A program made the translations under genes and the position numbers. From assembly GCA_027296665.1 (NCBI GenBank), contig JAPUIV010000022.1, positions 1-5,993 on the forward strand: a DNA stretch of 5,993 nucleotides, in the 5' to 3' direction. Positions 5,830 through 5,993 of this stretch are shown here, in pieces. How positions within the stretch are numbered: the first letter of the stretch is position 1; every line of letters starts with the position of its first letter. This DNA is from Acidobacteriota bacterium (lineage in GTDB: Bacteria; Acidobacteriota; Polarisedimenticolia; JAPUIV01). Below the pieces are notes generated by a model. It was not told where the DNA came from and did not search any database. It was given only the letters and a program-made list of their open reading frames with translations.

Positions 5830-5855
5830 CTTCTGAATATTGATCCTTCTGAATA
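5830..5855 (+). repeat. 10-bp direct repeat CTTCTGAATA in the HTH gene leader
   Basis: CTTCTGAATA occurs at 5830-5839 and again at 5846-5855, with a period of 16 bases, about 20-45 bases downstream of the predicted transcription start. An exact 10-mer twice in a 131-bp gap is unlikely by chance. A tandem site for a regulator, perhaps the XRE protein encoded just downstream, is a possible role but is inferred only from position. Confidence 0.5.
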
Positions 5856-5877
5856 GTCCGCTCCTTGAGGAAGGACT
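5855..5877 (+). other. Imperfect hairpin in the leader of the HTH gene
   Basis: AGTCC (5855-5859) pairs with GGACT (5873-5877), and inside them TCC (5862-5864) can pair with GGA (5869-5871) around a small loop, with unpaired bases between the two stems. No T-run follows, so it does not look like an intrinsic terminator for rfaE1. Confidence 0.3.
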
Positions 5878-5897
5878 CATCGGTTTCTGTGCAAAAA

Positions 5898-5905
5898 AAG
5901 GAGAG
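5898..5905 (+). promoter_or_regulatory. Ribosome binding site AAGGAGAG for the HTH gene
   Basis: AAGGAGAG follows a run of seven A bases; its GGAG core ends 7 bases before the ATG at 5911. It is the best Shine-Dalgarno in the window and fixes the start of the HTH gene. Confidence 0.75.
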
Positions 5906-5910
5906 CCTGA

Positions 5911-5993
5911 ATGGAGGCTAGCAGAGGTAGCGCCAAGCTGGGTGAGTATCTCCGGCGCCTCCGAAAGGGCTACGGATTCTCACTGCGCCGGGT
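5911..5993 (+). CDS. XRE-type helix-turn-helix protein, N-terminal part (3' truncated by window edge)
   Basis: Twenty-seven complete codons are visible from an ATG with a strong ribosome site. The segment KLGEYLRRLRKGYGFSLRRV (residues 9-28, the last codon being incomplete at the window edge) matches the first helix and the start of the second helix of the Cro/C1 (XRE) DNA-binding domain, where the pattern LGxxLRxLRxxxGxSLRxV is common. The protein is therefore probably a DNA-binding regulator. Whether the domain is alone, is followed by a cupin or peptidase domain, or belongs to a RodZ-like membrane protein cannot be seen. It has its own promoter and a 131-bp leader with a direct repeat, so it is a separate transcription unit from rfaE1, though read-through is possible because no terminator is visible between them. 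Confidence 0.7.
   Translation, partial: MEASRGSAKLGEYLRRLRKGYGFSLRR

Noticed and set aside
5855..5877. Hairpin after rfaE1 as an intrinsic terminator
   Set aside because: The stem is interrupted and is not followed by a T-run; it also lies downstream of the promoter for the next gene.

Overview
The window is a stretch of lipopolysaccharide (LPS) inner-core biosynthesis genes from a GC-rich Gram-negative bacterium. Heptosyltransferases, a heptose-phosphate kinase and a Kdo/heptose-type LPS kinase together imply an outer membrane with heptose-containing LPS. High GC, GTG and TTG starts, a separate heptose kinase not fused to a nucleotidyltransferase, and a Trm112-like protein beside it would fit a deltaproteobacterium (Desulfobacterota, for example a Geobacter-like lineage). 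This is inference; no taxonomic marker is present.

Layout. (1) Positions 1-2287, + strand: the 3' end of a family-2 glycosyltransferase, a complete GT4 glycosyltransferase and a KdkA/WaaP-type LPS kinase. They are joined by a 4-bp and an 8-bp overlap, so they are almost certainly one translationally coupled operon that begins upstream of the window. (2) Positions 2311-4471, - strand: two adjacent GT9 heptosyltransferases, WaaC-like first and WaaF-like second. They run convergent to the first operon, with a gap of only 23 bp. (3) Positions 4515-5779, + strand: a strong sigma70-type promoter, a 60-residue Trm112-like zinc-ribbon protein and RfaE1, the D-glycero-D-manno-heptose-7-phosphate kinase domain as a separate protein. 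(4) Positions 5776-5993: a second strong promoter whose -35 box overlaps the rfaE1 stop codon, a leader with a 10-bp direct repeat, and the first 27 codons of an XRE-type helix-turn-helix protein that runs off the end.

How the genes fit together: RfaE1 makes heptose 1,7-bisphosphate on the way to ADP-heptose. WaaC and WaaF use ADP-heptose to put the first and second heptose on Kdo-lipid A. The GT2 and GT4 enzymes probably add further core sugars, and the kinase phosphorylates a core sugar. The matching phosphatase, isomerase and ADP-transferase (gmhA, gmhB, rfaE2) are not in the window.

I did not find a new biological system here. The region is a fairly ordinary LPS core locus. The points most worth checking are regulatory (two matching extended -10 promoters, and the direct repeat before the HTH gene), the apparent loss of a C-terminal cysteine motif in the WaaC-like enzyme, and the pairing of the Trm112-like protein with heptose synthesis. 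No mobile element, CRISPR array, tRNA or rRNA is visible.
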